Below, in pieces: positions 1 to 7,916 of a stretch of 20,076 nucleotides of DNA. This DNA comes from Candidatus Fermentibacterota bacterium. Its GTDB lineage: Bacteria > JAFGKV01. The position numbers were made by a program, and so were the translations under genes. The stretch spans positions 1 through 20,076 of the forward strand of contig JAFGKV010000091.1 in NCBI GenBank assembly GCA_016928395.1, written 5' to 3'. Every line of letters starts with the position of its first letter. Within the stretch, counting starts at the first letter, position 1. The notes beneath the pieces are model-generated. The model was given only the letters and a program-made list of their open reading frames with translations. It was not told the origin of the DNA and made no database searches.

Positions 1-191
1 AATCGCAATCGCTATCGCTATCGGAGCCGCAGCTCCGAGTACGAGTATGAGTACGAGGTCAGGATGTACTCTCAAACAAGTCCGGCCTCTGAGGGCGGGG
101 GCGCACTCGGATTGTTCGGGGTTGAGAGCATGCGGCGCAACGGGCGGGCAGTTGCTCCCGCACCGCGGGATGCGGGACAGAGTCCCGCCCC
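1..191. repeat. Composite intergenic repeat, copy A (truncated by the window edge)
   Basis: The element starts with tandem hexamers of the form WATCGC (1-24), then a perfect 6-bp hairpin (22-27 with 32-37, loop CGCA). Three GAGTAY hexamers follow (37-54), then a block beginning AACAAGTCCGGCCT (75-88). It ends in a nested inverted repeat: outer stem GGGCGGG 142-148 with CCCGCCC 184-190, inner stem CCCGCA 157-162 with TGCGGG 171-176. The same modules recur in the same order at 274-522. Open frames crossing it are low-complexity and resemble no protein I recognise. The left limit is unknown because the window begins inside the hexamer tract. Confidence 0.75.
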
Positions 192-273
192 TACAGAGCT
201 GTGTGAGGAACCGTTGCCTCGGAGGGGCGATCGTCCCGGGTCGCCCGCCGGCGGCTCGGGGGCCGTATAGATG

Positions 274-522
274 TCGTTGTCGTAATCGTAGTCGTAATCG
301 GCGAGCCGGAGATCTAAGATCGAGTACGAGCTTTGCATGCTCTCTGGAACAAGTCCGGCCTGGGAAGGTGCGGGGCGCACTCAGATTCTTCGGGGTGAAG
401 AGTTCGGCGAGTTGTAGCCCCGGCGCTCTGCGCCGGGCGACACGTCGCGGAGCGACGGGGCTACAGCCACTCGGGCGTGCAGTTGCTCCCGCACCGCCCG
501 ATGCGGGACAGAGTCGTGCCCC
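274..522. repeat. Composite intergenic repeat, copy B
   Basis: This is a diverged direct repeat of copy A. It holds a TCGTAR hexamer tract (TCGTTG, TCGTAA, TCGTAG, TCGTAA at 274-297), a GAGTACGAG remnant near 322-330, and the block AACAAGTCCGGCCT at 348-361, identical to 75-88. It also shares GCAGTTGCTCCCGCACCG at 479-496 (copy A 148-165) and GATGCGGGACAGAGTC at 500-515 (copy A 169-184). The inner stem CCCGCA/TGCGGG is kept (488-493, 502-507) while the outer stem has decayed. The offset between copies rises from 273 to 331 bp because of an extra palindromic segment. Positions 523-672 hold no repeat module or gene I can support. Confidence 0.75.
413..465. repeat. 53-bp palindromic three-way-junction element inside repeat copy B
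   Basis: The termini form a perfect 9-bp inverted repeat, TGTAGCCCC (413-421) with GGGGCTACA (457-465). Two further perfect hairpins lie inside: GGCGC/GCGCC around a TCTG loop (about 422-434) and CGTCGC/GCGACG around GGA (443-457). Copy A has no counterpart, and the spacing difference between copies (58 bp) is close to the length of this element, so it looks like an insertion. The shape resembles REP- or MITE-like elements, but no RAYT or other transposase gene lies in the window. Confidence 0.7.
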
Positions 523-672
523 GACGGTCATGATGGGCACCGGCCCTCGTAGGGGCAAAGTTCCGACTCCGCCCGCCAGGGGCACGGGGTCGCGTTCTCC
601 ATCAGGGCCGAGATGTGATCGGCGGAGTGCGATCGCCGTAAACTGCGAACCGTCAATCGGTAACGGCTCGTC

Positions 673-3600
673 ATGATCCGGTTCTTCGTCGACCACCCGG
701 TTACCACGTGGATGCTGTTTGCCGCGCTGGTTATCATGGGTGTCTATGCCCTGCCTCGCCTTGACATCGAGGCCATGCCATCCGTCGAGCTTCCCTCGCT
801 GACCATCTCAACCAGATGGCTGGGCGCATCACCCAGCGCCGTCCAGCGCGGCATCACCGTGCCGGTGGAGGAGGCGGCGCGGCGGGTACATGGCGTGGAG
901 AAGCTGACCGCCCGCTCGTTTCCAGGCCGCAGCGAGGTGAAGGTGGAGTTCGGACGGGATGTAGATGTCGAGTTTGCGCGCTTGGAGCTGTCCGAGCATC
1001 TCGGCGCGGTTCGCCGCCAGCTGCCGGCCACTGCCGGACAGCCAAGTGTCGTACCGTTCGTTCCAGAGGAGTTCAGGACCGATGATTTCTTTACGGTCAG
1101 CCTCATCTCGCCGCTACCGGCTGATCAGCTTCGCGACAAGGCGGAAGGGTGGCTCATGCCGCGACTGCTGGCGGTTCCGGGTGTGGCCGATGTGGAACTG
1201 CAGGGCGGCGCGCGGCCCGTGGTAAGGATCCTGCTGGATCTGAAGATGCTGCAACGGTATGGCCTGAGTCCTGACGGGATCTTCACCAGGATCCGCGCAC
1301 TGGATGAGATTGTTCCCTCCGGTGTGGTCAGGCGGCAGGGCCTTGAGTACACGGTGAGCATCCGTGACTCGGTCACCGTAGATGCCATCCGTCATGCGGT
1401 GTTGACCACCGCCGGCGGGCAGCCAATCAGGCTGTCGCATGTCGCTGCGGTCATCCATGGGTTCGAGGATCCCGCGTACTTCGTACGCATCAACGGCGGC
1501 AATGTCATTCAGGCTATCATCGCCAAGCGCACAGGCCAGAACGCCGTGGGGGTCAGCAGGAGGATCCGCGAGACGCTCCCACGGCTTCAGGAGGTCCTTC
1601 CGTTTCCCGTGAGCTTCGAGATTGACAGTGACCAGGGCCGGGAGCTGGAAGAGAAGCTCAATGAGCTGGGATATCGGTCGCTGATCATTCTCTGCCTCTT
1701 GTTTCTCCTACTGGGAGCTGCATTGCGCGATGCCCGCCTACCGGCGGTGGTGGTGCTCTCGGTCGTGGTCGCGATCTTCATCTGCTTGGCCTTGTTTTTT
1801 TTCCTCGGCGTCTCAGTCAATTTCATTACCATAAGCGGGCTCACCGTCTGCTTCGGCATGCTTCTGGACAACAGCATTCTCGTGCTGGATGCGGTGCACC
1901 GGCGTCTTTCCCACCGGCAGGGGCCCGGTGTCCACGACGCAGTGGTGCAGGGGACCAGGGAAGTCGCGTTTCCCATCGGGGCTACCACCGCCACCACGGT
2001 GGTGGCCTTTCTTTCCTTTTCTTTCCTGTCGGGTCGGTTGGCGCTCTATTATGTGCCCTTGGCGGTTAGCGTCGGCATCGCCATGGTCTCGTCCATCTTC
2101 GTCGCACTCTGTTGGATGCCGGTGGCCTTACGGCTCCCGGCGGGGCGCAGCAGGGCACGACCGCCGACGGAACACAGACCGGCAGGGGGAGCGAAGCTGC
2201 TGCTTCGGTGGATTCTGGGCCTGTGCCTTCTGCTCATGGTAGGTTCCGGCGTTGCCCTGGCGTGGAAAGGCTCGGCGTTTGTGGCGCATTCCTGGGAGTG
2301 GGGAGCAGGGATAGCGGGAGTCCTCGTTCTCGTGGGAGTTTTCGTAAGCTTCGCCGAAGCGCTGACACGATGGCATCTGAAGGTGTGGTGGCTTCCCGCT
2401 CTGGTCTTCGTGGGGATGGCGGTGGGGGCGTTTCATGTATTCGACAAGAAGGTCGACAAGGGTGGATTCTGGCAGAGTGTGCCTGAAGAGCGGCTCCGGC
2501 TCTACCTGGAACGGCCAGTGGGGACCGATGTGACGCTCACCACCCAGACGGTGGCCCAGTTCGAGCGGGAGCTGTTTCCCATCCCCGACGGAGTGCATCT
2601 GAAATCCACCAGCTGGGAGAACCGGGGATACCTGGAAGCCCGCTTCGAGCCTCACCGGCTGTTCTCTGAGTACCCCGAGCTGTACCGCCGGCGTCTGATC
2701 ATGCTGGCTGAGGAGATGGGAGGCGTGTTCATCTGGATCGGCGGATTCGGCGATCCCTATCTGAAGGGCGGCGTAGGCGGAGGCATCAGCAACTCCCTGG
2801 TCAAGGTCACAGGGTACAACAGCAGGACATTGGATGATATCTGCCAGGGCGTCATGACGCGTCTTGCCCGCAATCGCCGGGTGCGCAATGTGCGGTTGAC
2901 CAGCGGTGAGCGTTTTGAGCGTGATGCAGCCGACGAGACGATCATCACCATCAGGCGAGATCGCCTTGCACAGCACCGGCTCAGCGTTGCCGAGGTCATG
3001 GGATTCCTCAGGCGGCTTTTGGGGATCGATACTCCGTGGCAGATGATCGTCGACGGCCAGGACACACGGTTGCAGCTTTCGTACGGTGACGCCGGAGACA
3101 TCCAACAGGATCAAGTTCTCGCCGCTACTCTGGTCTCATCTGTCGGACGACAGGTGCGCCTGGGTGATGTCATCAGCGTGGAGTCACACCCCGTGGCGGG
3201 TTCCATCACCCGGGAAAACCAGCGGTATGCACGCCAGATCAACTGGGAGTACATTGGTACCGACAGGATGCGTCGCCACTTCATCGCTGATGTCATCGCA
3301 GGAATCGTGCTTCCGTACGGCTATCACGCCGAGGACGTTTCCGGCCAGCCCCTGACTCAGGAAGAGCAGGAGGATGTCAATACCATGCTGTGGCTGACGA
3401 TTCTGTTTGTCTTCATGGCACTGGCCGCGATGTTTGAGAGCGCAGCCCTTCCCGTGCTTATCCTCTTGGCGGCGCCCATGGCTTTGATCGGCGTCGTTGC
3501 TGTGTTCTGGGCAGCGGACGCGACATTCGATTCTTCAGCCAGGATCGGGCTTGTGTTGCTGTTTGGCGTCGTGGTCAACAATGCAATCCTCCTGGTGGAA

Positions 3601-4035
3601 CGGTTCCGGCTCCAGGTGCGTGAACAGGTGGCGCAGCGCCGCTATGCCGCCCACGAAGTGCCGCCCGTGCCCCGGATGGGCGGCATCGATCTCTGGCGGC
3701 TGGAAGCGAATGAGCGCAAGGCTCTTCTCGCCGACGCCATCTCACGAGGTACCAGGATCCAGATGCGTTCGATCCTGCTCACCAGCGGTACGACCATTGC
3801 GGGTCTCTTGCCGCTTTTGATTCGGCTGACGGCACAGACCGAGGGAAAGGATATCTGGGAGAATCTGGCGCTCTCCTCCATCGGCGGTTTGGCCAGCAGC
3901 ACGGTATTGATTCTGCTCGCCCTCCCCGCATTCTACTGGGCGGGTGTTCGAGTCGGGTGGGGCTGGAAGAGATTGCGCGACCGTCGCGGCAATGCCCGCG
4001 CGGCGGCGTCTTCACCGGCCGAAGGTTACCAGTAG
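673..4035 (+). CDS. RND-family efflux transporter permease (AcrB/CzcA superfamily)
   Basis: An inner-membrane, proton-driven pump of the ACR_tran family, 1120 residues against about 1020-1050 for typical members. The N-terminus has the usual form (residues 1-30, TM1). TM2-TM6 start near residue 337. The TM4 signature reads GMLLDNSILVLD with Asp399 at the proton-relay position, and the TM10 signature reads GVVVNNAILLVE with Asn969-Asn970 where AcrB has Lys. This pattern is common in non-AcrB branches, so the substrate (drug, metal or lipid) cannot be inferred. Between the two halves, residues about 508-592 contain three hydrophobic segments where one (TM7) is expected. The ATG at 673 has no clear Shine-Dalgarno site. 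No membrane-fusion or outer-membrane partner is present, and the upstream DNA is repeat sequence. The 3' end overlaps the convergent transporter gene by 24 bp. Confidence 0.93.
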   Translation: MIRFFVDHPVTTWMLFAALVIMGVYALPRLDIEAMPSVELPSLTISTRWLGASPSAVQRGITVPVEEAARRVHGVEKLTARSFPGRSEVKVEFGRDVDVEFARLELSEHLGAVRRQLPATAGQPSVVPFVPEEFRTDDFFTVSLISPLPADQLRDKAEGWLMPRLLAVPGVADVELQGGARPVVRILLDLKMLQRYGLSPDGIFTRIRALDEIVPSGVVRRQGLEYTVSIRDSVTVDAIRHAVLTTAGGQPIRLSHVAAVIHGFEDPAYFVRINGGNVIQAIIAKRTGQNAVGVSRRIRETLPRLQEVLPFPVSFEIDSDQGRELEEKLNELGYRSLIILCLLFLLLGAALRDARLPAVVVLSVVVAIFICLALFFFLGVSVNFITISGLTVCFGMLLDNSILVLDAVHRRLSHRQGPGVHDAVVQGTREVAFPIGATTATTVVAFLSFSFLSGRLALYYVPLAVSVGIAMVSSIFVALCWMPVALRLPAGRSRARPPTEHRPAGGAKLLLRWILGLCLLLMVGSGVALAWKGSAFVAHSWEWGAGIAGVLVLVGVFVSFAEALTRWHLKVWWLPALVFVGMAVGAFHVFDKKVDKGGFWQSVPEERLRLYLERPVGTDVTLTTQTVAQFERELFPIPDGVHLKSTSWENRGYLEARFEPHRLFSEYPELYRRRLIMLAEEMGGVFIWIGGFGDPYLKGGVGGGISNSLVKVTGYNSRTLDDICQGVMTRLARNRRVRNVRLTSGERFERDAADETIITIRRDRLAQHRLSVAEVMGFLRRLLGIDTPWQMIVDGQDTRLQLSYGDAGDIQQDQVLAATLVSSVGRQVRLGDVISVESHPVAGSITRENQRYARQINWEYIGTDRMRRHFIADVIAGIVLPYGYHAEDVSGQPLTQEEQEDVNTMLWLTILFVFMALAAMFESAALPVLILLAAPMALIGVVAVFWAADATFDSSARIGLVLLFGVVVNNAILLVERFRLQVREQVAQRRYAAHEVPPVPRMGGIDLWRLEANERKALLADAISRGTRIQMRSILLTSGTTIAGLLPLLIRLTAQTEGKDIWENLALSSIGGLASSTVLILLALPAFYWAGVRVGWGWKRLRDRRGNARAAASSPAEGYQ

Positions 4036-4956
4036 TGCCCCGGCAAATCCCAGCGCGATTCCCGCCATCCTGCGGGAGGTTATGGGTTCATGGAGGAACA
4101 CGGCCGAGAGTAGGAAGATGAAGATCGTGCTGGTTTCATTCAATGCAGAGGCGACTGATGCCAGGGTGAACTTCATCCCGGCCAGCCACAGGATCATGGA
4201 GACATAGCCACCCACAAAGGAAGCGGCCACGGTGTACCTGATATTGCCTCCACGGTAGAGCGATGTGGCCACCACGGCCCGGTCACGGCGTGCGAGAATC
4301 CCCGCGGCCAGCACGACGGCGCCGCCCACAAGACGCATCTGCGTCACCCACAGGATGGGCGAGTGGGCCAGAAGAGGCTTAATCATGACGATCCCTAATG
4401 CATTGCAGGCCATGGAGATGATGCCGAGTATCACGCCTTGCAGAATGTGCCCGCCGTCCTTTGCTCTTCTGTCGCCTCTCCAGGTCCCGATGACCACGGC
4501 CAGGGCGATGGCGATTGCGCCAACGAGCTGGAGGGCAGCCAGCGACTCCCCCAGAAATGGGATCGAAAGGGCGATTATGAAGGGGCTGTACAGGCAGCTT
4601 ACTATGGCGGCACGGCCTGCCCCTAGCCGGTTCAGGCATGCGAAGAACAAAGTGTCTGCGATCCCGATCCCCAAGGCGCCGCTGGCGATGAGCATGATTT
4701 GGTGGAGGCCGGGCGCGGCATGGCCCAGGGGCTGGCCGACCAGAAGCATGGTCAGCGGGAACAGCACCATGCCCATCGTGTTCTTGAACAGGCCCAAAGC
4801 CAGGGGGTGTACTCGCTCGCCGCTCTTCTTGAACAGAATCACCGCCCATGCCCAGGCAAAGGCGGTGAGCAGGGAGAGGAGCTCTCCATGGAAAGGTATC
4901 CGTTCGATCATCGAAGCTCGATTCATGAGAGGTGAGGTGTCATGGATTTTACTCAT
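4012..4956 (-). CDS. EamA/DMT-superfamily transporter
   Basis: A 314-residue integral membrane protein of the drug/metabolite transporter superfamily, with about ten hydrophobic segments in two tandem EamA-like halves (residues about 24-158 and 172-313). Each half ends with the expected pattern: a helix carrying an acidic residue after a short loop (FLGES near 126-131, FLHEP near 291-295), then a Gly/Ala-rich helix. Members usually export amino acids, nucleosides or other metabolites; the substrate is not evident here. The start is uncertain. ATG codons at 4956, 4926 and 4911 are all in frame and none has a good Shine-Dalgarno site; the longest is given. The gene is divergent from the CpcT-like gene and converges with the RND gene. 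Confidence 0.88.
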   Translation of the reverse strand: MSKIHDTSPLMNRASMIERIPFHGELLSLLTAFAWAWAVILFKKSGERVHPLALGLFKNTMGMVLFPLTMLLVGQPLGHAAPGLHQIMLIASGALGIGIADTLFFACLNRLGAGRAAIVSCLYSPFIIALSIPFLGESLAALQLVGAIAIALAVVIGTWRGDRRAKDGGHILQGVILGIISMACNALGIVMIKPLLAHSPILWVTQMRLVGGAVVLAAGILARRDRAVVATSLYRGGNIRYTVAASFVGGYVSMILWLAGMKFTLASVASALNETSTIFIFLLSAVFLHEPITSRRMAGIALGFAGALLVTFGR

Positions 4957-5003
4957 TCGGGCAAAGTACAGACGGCCAGCCGCCCGGCAAGATCATCCTG
5001 GGG

Positions 5004-5032
5004 TTGACCGGAGATAGCCGAAAGGCTACCCT
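5004..5032 (+). promoter_or_regulatory. Possible promoter for the CpcT-like/tag pair, with an internal GNRA-type hairpin
   Basis: TTGACC (5004-5009) is followed 17 bp later by TACCCT (5027-5032), a good -35 and a poor -10. The spacer holds a perfect 5-bp hairpin, TAGCC/GGCTA around GAAA (5015-5028). The site lies in the 120-bp divergent gap between the DMT gene and the CpcT-like gene. This is consensus matching only. Confidence 0.3.
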
Positions 5033-5079
5033 TGCACGGTCATTTCTTGCAGGGAGTTACCCACACCTGAGGTGCAGTG

Positions 5080-5733
5080 ATGAGTAGGGCAGGATGGACA
5101 GTGTCTCTGCTGTGCATGGCGTGTGCATTGGCCGGCGCTGCGGGTGAGAGCTCGGATGATGATCTGAGAACTCTGGCATCGTGGATGTGTGGTTCGTTCA
5201 GCAGCGCGCAGCAGGCACAAGACGATTCAGGTTTCATGGATATCAGGCTTCGCATGGTTCGCGTCTGGCCAGAGAGGCATGATGGCTACTGGCTTTACGT
5301 CGAGCAGGCCACGGCGTGGAGTCAGGACGAACCGTACCGTCAGAGAGTCTATCATTTGACCCACGTCGGGGCCGATCTCTTCCAGAGTCAGGTCTTTGAG
5401 CTGGCTGATCCGCATCGATTTATCGGAATCTGGCGTACGCGGGATCCACTGACTGGGCTCAGCCCCGATTCCCTGGAGGCTCGGCCCGGCTGTGCAATCC
5501 TCCTCCGTAAGCACAACGATGTGTTTACCGGGAGTACTCTGGGGCGCCTGTGTAAGAGCAGCCTGCGGGGCGCTGCCTTCGCTACCAGCGAAGTGGAGGT
5601 GAGTGCAACGTCTCTCATGAGCTGGGATCGCGGCTTCTCCTCGACCGGAGAGCAGGTCTGGGGCTCGGAGATGGGGGGCTACGTCTTCCGGCGAAACGGT
5701 GACTTCCCTCTGGAACACGCGGGGTGCCCATGA
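5080..5733 (+). CDS. CpcT/CpeT-family protein, secreted
   Basis: A 217-residue protein. Residues 1-22 look like a Sec signal peptide (Arg3, hydrophobic 7-21, small residues before the cut), so it probably acts in the periplasm. The mature part follows the CpcT/CpeT pattern throughout: WMCGSFSSAQQA (35-46), WLYVEQA (71-77), PYRQRVY (85-91), a mid-protein GC motif, SWDRGF (181-186) and GGYVFRR (199-205). Cyanobacterial members are lyases attaching phycobilin to phycobiliproteins. No phycobiliprotein, bilin or photosynthesis gene lies nearby and cyanobacterial lyases are cytoplasmic, so the role here is unknown and a ligand-binding barrel is the safe inference. ATG 5080 is chosen over GTG 5077 because GAGGTG at 5069-5074 is better spaced for it. 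The stop overlaps the next start in an ATGA arrangement. Confidence 0.85.
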   Translation: MSRAGWTVSLLCMACALAGAAGESSDDDLRTLASWMCGSFSSAQQAQDDSGFMDIRLRMVRVWPERHDGYWLYVEQATAWSQDEPYRQRVYHLTHVGADLFQSQVFELADPHRFIGIWRTRDPLTGLSPDSLEARPGCAILLRKHNDVFTGSTLGRLCKSSLRGAAFATSEVEVSATSLMSWDRGFSSTGEQVWGSEMGGYVFRRNGDFPLEHAGCP

Positions 5734-6350
5734 TGGAACCGCATCACGGTGCGGAGTCCGTGCGATGCCCGTGGCCCGGGGCCGACGAGCTGGCTGTGGC
5801 CTATCATGACACTGAGTGGGGAGTGCCCCTGTACGACGATGGGAAGCTTTTCGAGTTTCTGATTCTGGAAGGAGCTCAGGCCGGCCTGAGCTGGATTACG
5901 ATACTGCGCAAGAGGGAGCGCTACCGCGAGGCTTTCGCCGGCTTTGATCCAAGACTGGTGGCGCGCTTCAGCCCAACGGATGTGGAGCGGCTCATGGCGG
6001 ATTCCGGCATCGTGCGCAACCGGCGCAAGATCGAGGCCGCTATCAGCAATGCCCGGTCATTCCTGGCAGTGCAGGAGGAGTTCGGCTCTTTCTCCCGGTT
6101 CATGTGGGGGTTCATCGGCGGCGTCCCCATCCTGAACAGGTGGGCAACCCTCACCGAAATCCCGGCGGTCACGCCCGAGTCCCGGCGGATCAGTGCTGAA
6201 TTGGTGCACCACGGTTTCCGGTTCGTGGGACCGACCATCATCTATGCACATATGCAGGCCACCGGCATGGTGAATGATCATCTGGTGAGTTGTTTCCGCC
6301 ACAGCGAGGTGTGTCGGTTCGCACGGCCCGCTGCGGAGGCCCTCCGCTGA
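5730..6350 (+). CDS. tag: DNA-3-methyladenine glycosylase I
   Basis: A cytoplasmic base-excision repair enzyme that removes 3-methyladenine from alkylated DNA; 206 residues against 187 in E. coli Tag. The family zinc site is complete: Cys13 in RCPWPG, His26 in AYHDTEWG, and His184 and Cys188 in NDHLVSC. The core motif LEGAQAGLSW (46-55) contains the conserved Glu47, followed by the ITILRKRERYREAF stretch and the helix-hairpin-helix region through GIVRNRRKIEA. The ATG at 5730 overlaps the stop of the CpcT-like gene (5731-5733), which suggests translational coupling; GTG 5724 is a less likely start. The C-terminus extends about 18 residues past the last zinc ligand. Confidence 0.96.
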   Translation: MMEPHHGAESVRCPWPGADELAVAYHDTEWGVPLYDDGKLFEFLILEGAQAGLSWITILRKRERYREAFAGFDPRLVARFSPTDVERLMADSGIVRNRRKIEAAISNARSFLAVQEEFGSFSRFMWGFIGGVPILNRWATLTEIPAVTPESRRISAELVHHGFRFVGPTIIYAHMQATGMVNDHLVSCFRHSEVCRFARPAAEALR

Positions 6351-6470
6351 CGCCGAGGCAGATGGGAGGGCCAACCGCGCCTATTCTGCTGTGCCCCTCG
6401 GGCGGCACCGGGGTGTCGTGGCGAGGGCTCTTTCCATCACTCCCGTTTCTCTTCGCCTGACAACCTGCCC

Positions 6471-7916
6471 ATGAACGTGCTCTTAGTCGTGGGCGAATCT
6501 GTGATGCATGAACGCATGGGCGTTATGTCGCTGGGGGCTTCCTTGTCGCAGGCCGGCTTCGGGGTCCACCTGGCTGTGGCCTCGCGATACCGCGTGGCCG
6601 GCATGCGGGCGCTCATGGACCGGCTGCAACCGGAAGTTGTGGGGTACAGCTCCATGACCGGTGAGCACTGCAGGCTTTTGGCGCTGAATGCGAGGCTCAA
6701 GGAAGACTATCGGTTCATCTCCGTGTTCGGTGGACCTCATGCGACGTTTTTCCCCCGTCTGGTGGACGAGCCGGGCCTTGATGCCATCTGCCGCGGAGAG
6801 GGCGATGTAGCGTTCGTGGAGTTCTGCCGGAGGGTTGCCTGCGGTGAGGACTGGGAAGCCACACCCAACTTCGTGGCACGGCGCCATGGGCGAACCATCG
6901 AGAATCCGCTTCTGCCATTGATCGATGATCTCGATTCGCTGCCCTTCCCGGATCGAGAACTTATGTACGAGGCGGATCCGTCATTGCGGGCCGAGAGTCA
7001 CAAGGTCTTCTTCGCCACGCGGGGATGCCCGTATGACTGCTCATATTGCTTTAACCACCGATATGGCGAGCTGTACCGTGGGATGGGGCCCATGGTACGC
7101 CATCGGTCCCCGGAGAAGGTGGTCGACGAGATCGACGAGGTGCGATCGCGTTACCCCCTGGGTGTCGTGTGGATCGACGACGACACCTTTCTGCTGAAAC
7201 CCCATGGGTGGATGGAGCGTTTTGCCCGCGCCTACCGCCAGCGGATCGGCTTGCCCCTGAGCTGCAATGTGCGGGCCGACCTGGTTACGGAATCCGTCAT
7301 CAGGCTTCTGCGGGATGCCGGCTTGAACTCGGTGTGGATGGGGGTGGAATGCGGCAATGAGGAGGTCTCTCGGCGTATCCTGAGGCGCAACCTCTCCACG
7401 GATCAGATTCGTGCCGCCGCAGGAGTGCTGCGGGATGCGGGTGTGATGGTGGTGACCCAGAACCTGTTGGGTCTGCCGGTAGATAAGCCTTATGAGATCG
7501 ACAAGGAAACTCTGGATCTCAATCTGCGGATCAGACCGACGTATGCGTGGTCGTCTATCCTGTATCCCTACCCGGGGACCGCCATCGAGGCCTATGCCCG
7601 GGAGCACGGGTTTCTGACCGGAGAGCCTCACTACCTGGAGACGAACAAGCGCACATCCATGCTAAAGTTTCCAAGCCCCCGGGTCAGACGCCGCATCGAG
7701 AATCTTCACAAGCTATTTGGCCTGATGGCACGCTTCCCCGCTTTGCGTCGGCTCTGCGACAGGCTGTGCGACGCACCTCTGGATGGTATGTACACGCCTC
7801 TCTACTACCTCTGGTACGGCTACATCGTCAAGGCTCGGCTGTATCCCTTCCGCTCGCCGTTTCGGGAACTCGGGAACTACATAGGGCTCTGGTGGCGGTT
7901 CGTTCGAAAGCGGTGA
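6471..7916 (+). CDS. B12-binding-domain radical SAM protein (BchE/P-methylase-like architecture)
   Basis: A 481-residue protein with an N-terminal Rossmann-like cobalamin-binding region (about 1-130, including VFGGPHATFFP and a DAICRGEGD segment) and a radical SAM domain (about 175-390). The [4Fe-4S] cysteines are C186, C190 and C193 (CPYDCSYC). Later radical SAM strands are recognisable at VVWIDDDTF, NVRADLVTE, VWMGVECGNEE and YPYPGT. A basic, aromatic-rich tail (about 400-481) follows. The DxHxxG lower-axial His motif of classical B12 domains is not visible, as in many BchE-like proteins. Relatives perform methylations, cyclisations or rearrangements in lipid, pigment or natural-product pathways; the substrate is not inferable. 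The ATG at 6471 has only a weak ribosome-binding site, and the 120 bp upstream show no other feature. Confidence 0.9.
   Translation: MNVLLVVGESVMHERMGVMSLGASLSQAGFGVHLAVASRYRVAGMRALMDRLQPEVVGYSSMTGEHCRLLALNARLKEDYRFISVFGGPHATFFPRLVDEPGLDAICRGEGDVAFVEFCRRVACGEDWEATPNFVARRHGRTIENPLLPLIDDLDSLPFPDRELMYEADPSLRAESHKVFFATRGCPYDCSYCFNHRYGELYRGMGPMVRHRSPEKVVDEIDEVRSRYPLGVVWIDDDTFLLKPHGWMERFARAYRQRIGLPLSCNVRADLVTESVIRLLRDAGLNSVWMGVECGNEEVSRRILRRNLSTDQIRAAAGVLRDAGVMVVTQNLLGLPVDKPYEIDKETLDLNLRIRPTYAWSSILYPYPGTAIEAYAREHGFLTGEPHYLETNKRTSMLKFPSPRVRRRIENLHKLFGLMARFPALRRLCDRLCDAPLDGMYTPLYYLWYGYIVKARLYPFRSPFRELGNYIGLWWRFVRKR

Noticed and set aside
274-300. A short repeat tract that might suggest a CRISPR array
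   Set aside because: The unit is a 6-bp hexamer with no spacers, and no cas gene is present.
47-676. A 209-codon open frame on the plus strand upstream of the RND gene
   Set aside because: It runs through both repeat copies and the palindromic insertion, its product is low-complexity Arg/Gly/Ser-rich, and it resembles no protein family. It is open by base composition.
2128-3114. A 328-codon frame antisense to the RND gene
   Set aside because: The RND frame carries clear family motifs throughout this stretch. The antisense product has no recognisable domain, and long antisense frames are expected in GC-rich coding DNA.
4265-5017. A 250-codon plus-strand frame opposite the DMT transporter
   Set aside because: The minus-strand frame has ten membrane segments and EamA features; this one is composition-driven and carries no domain.
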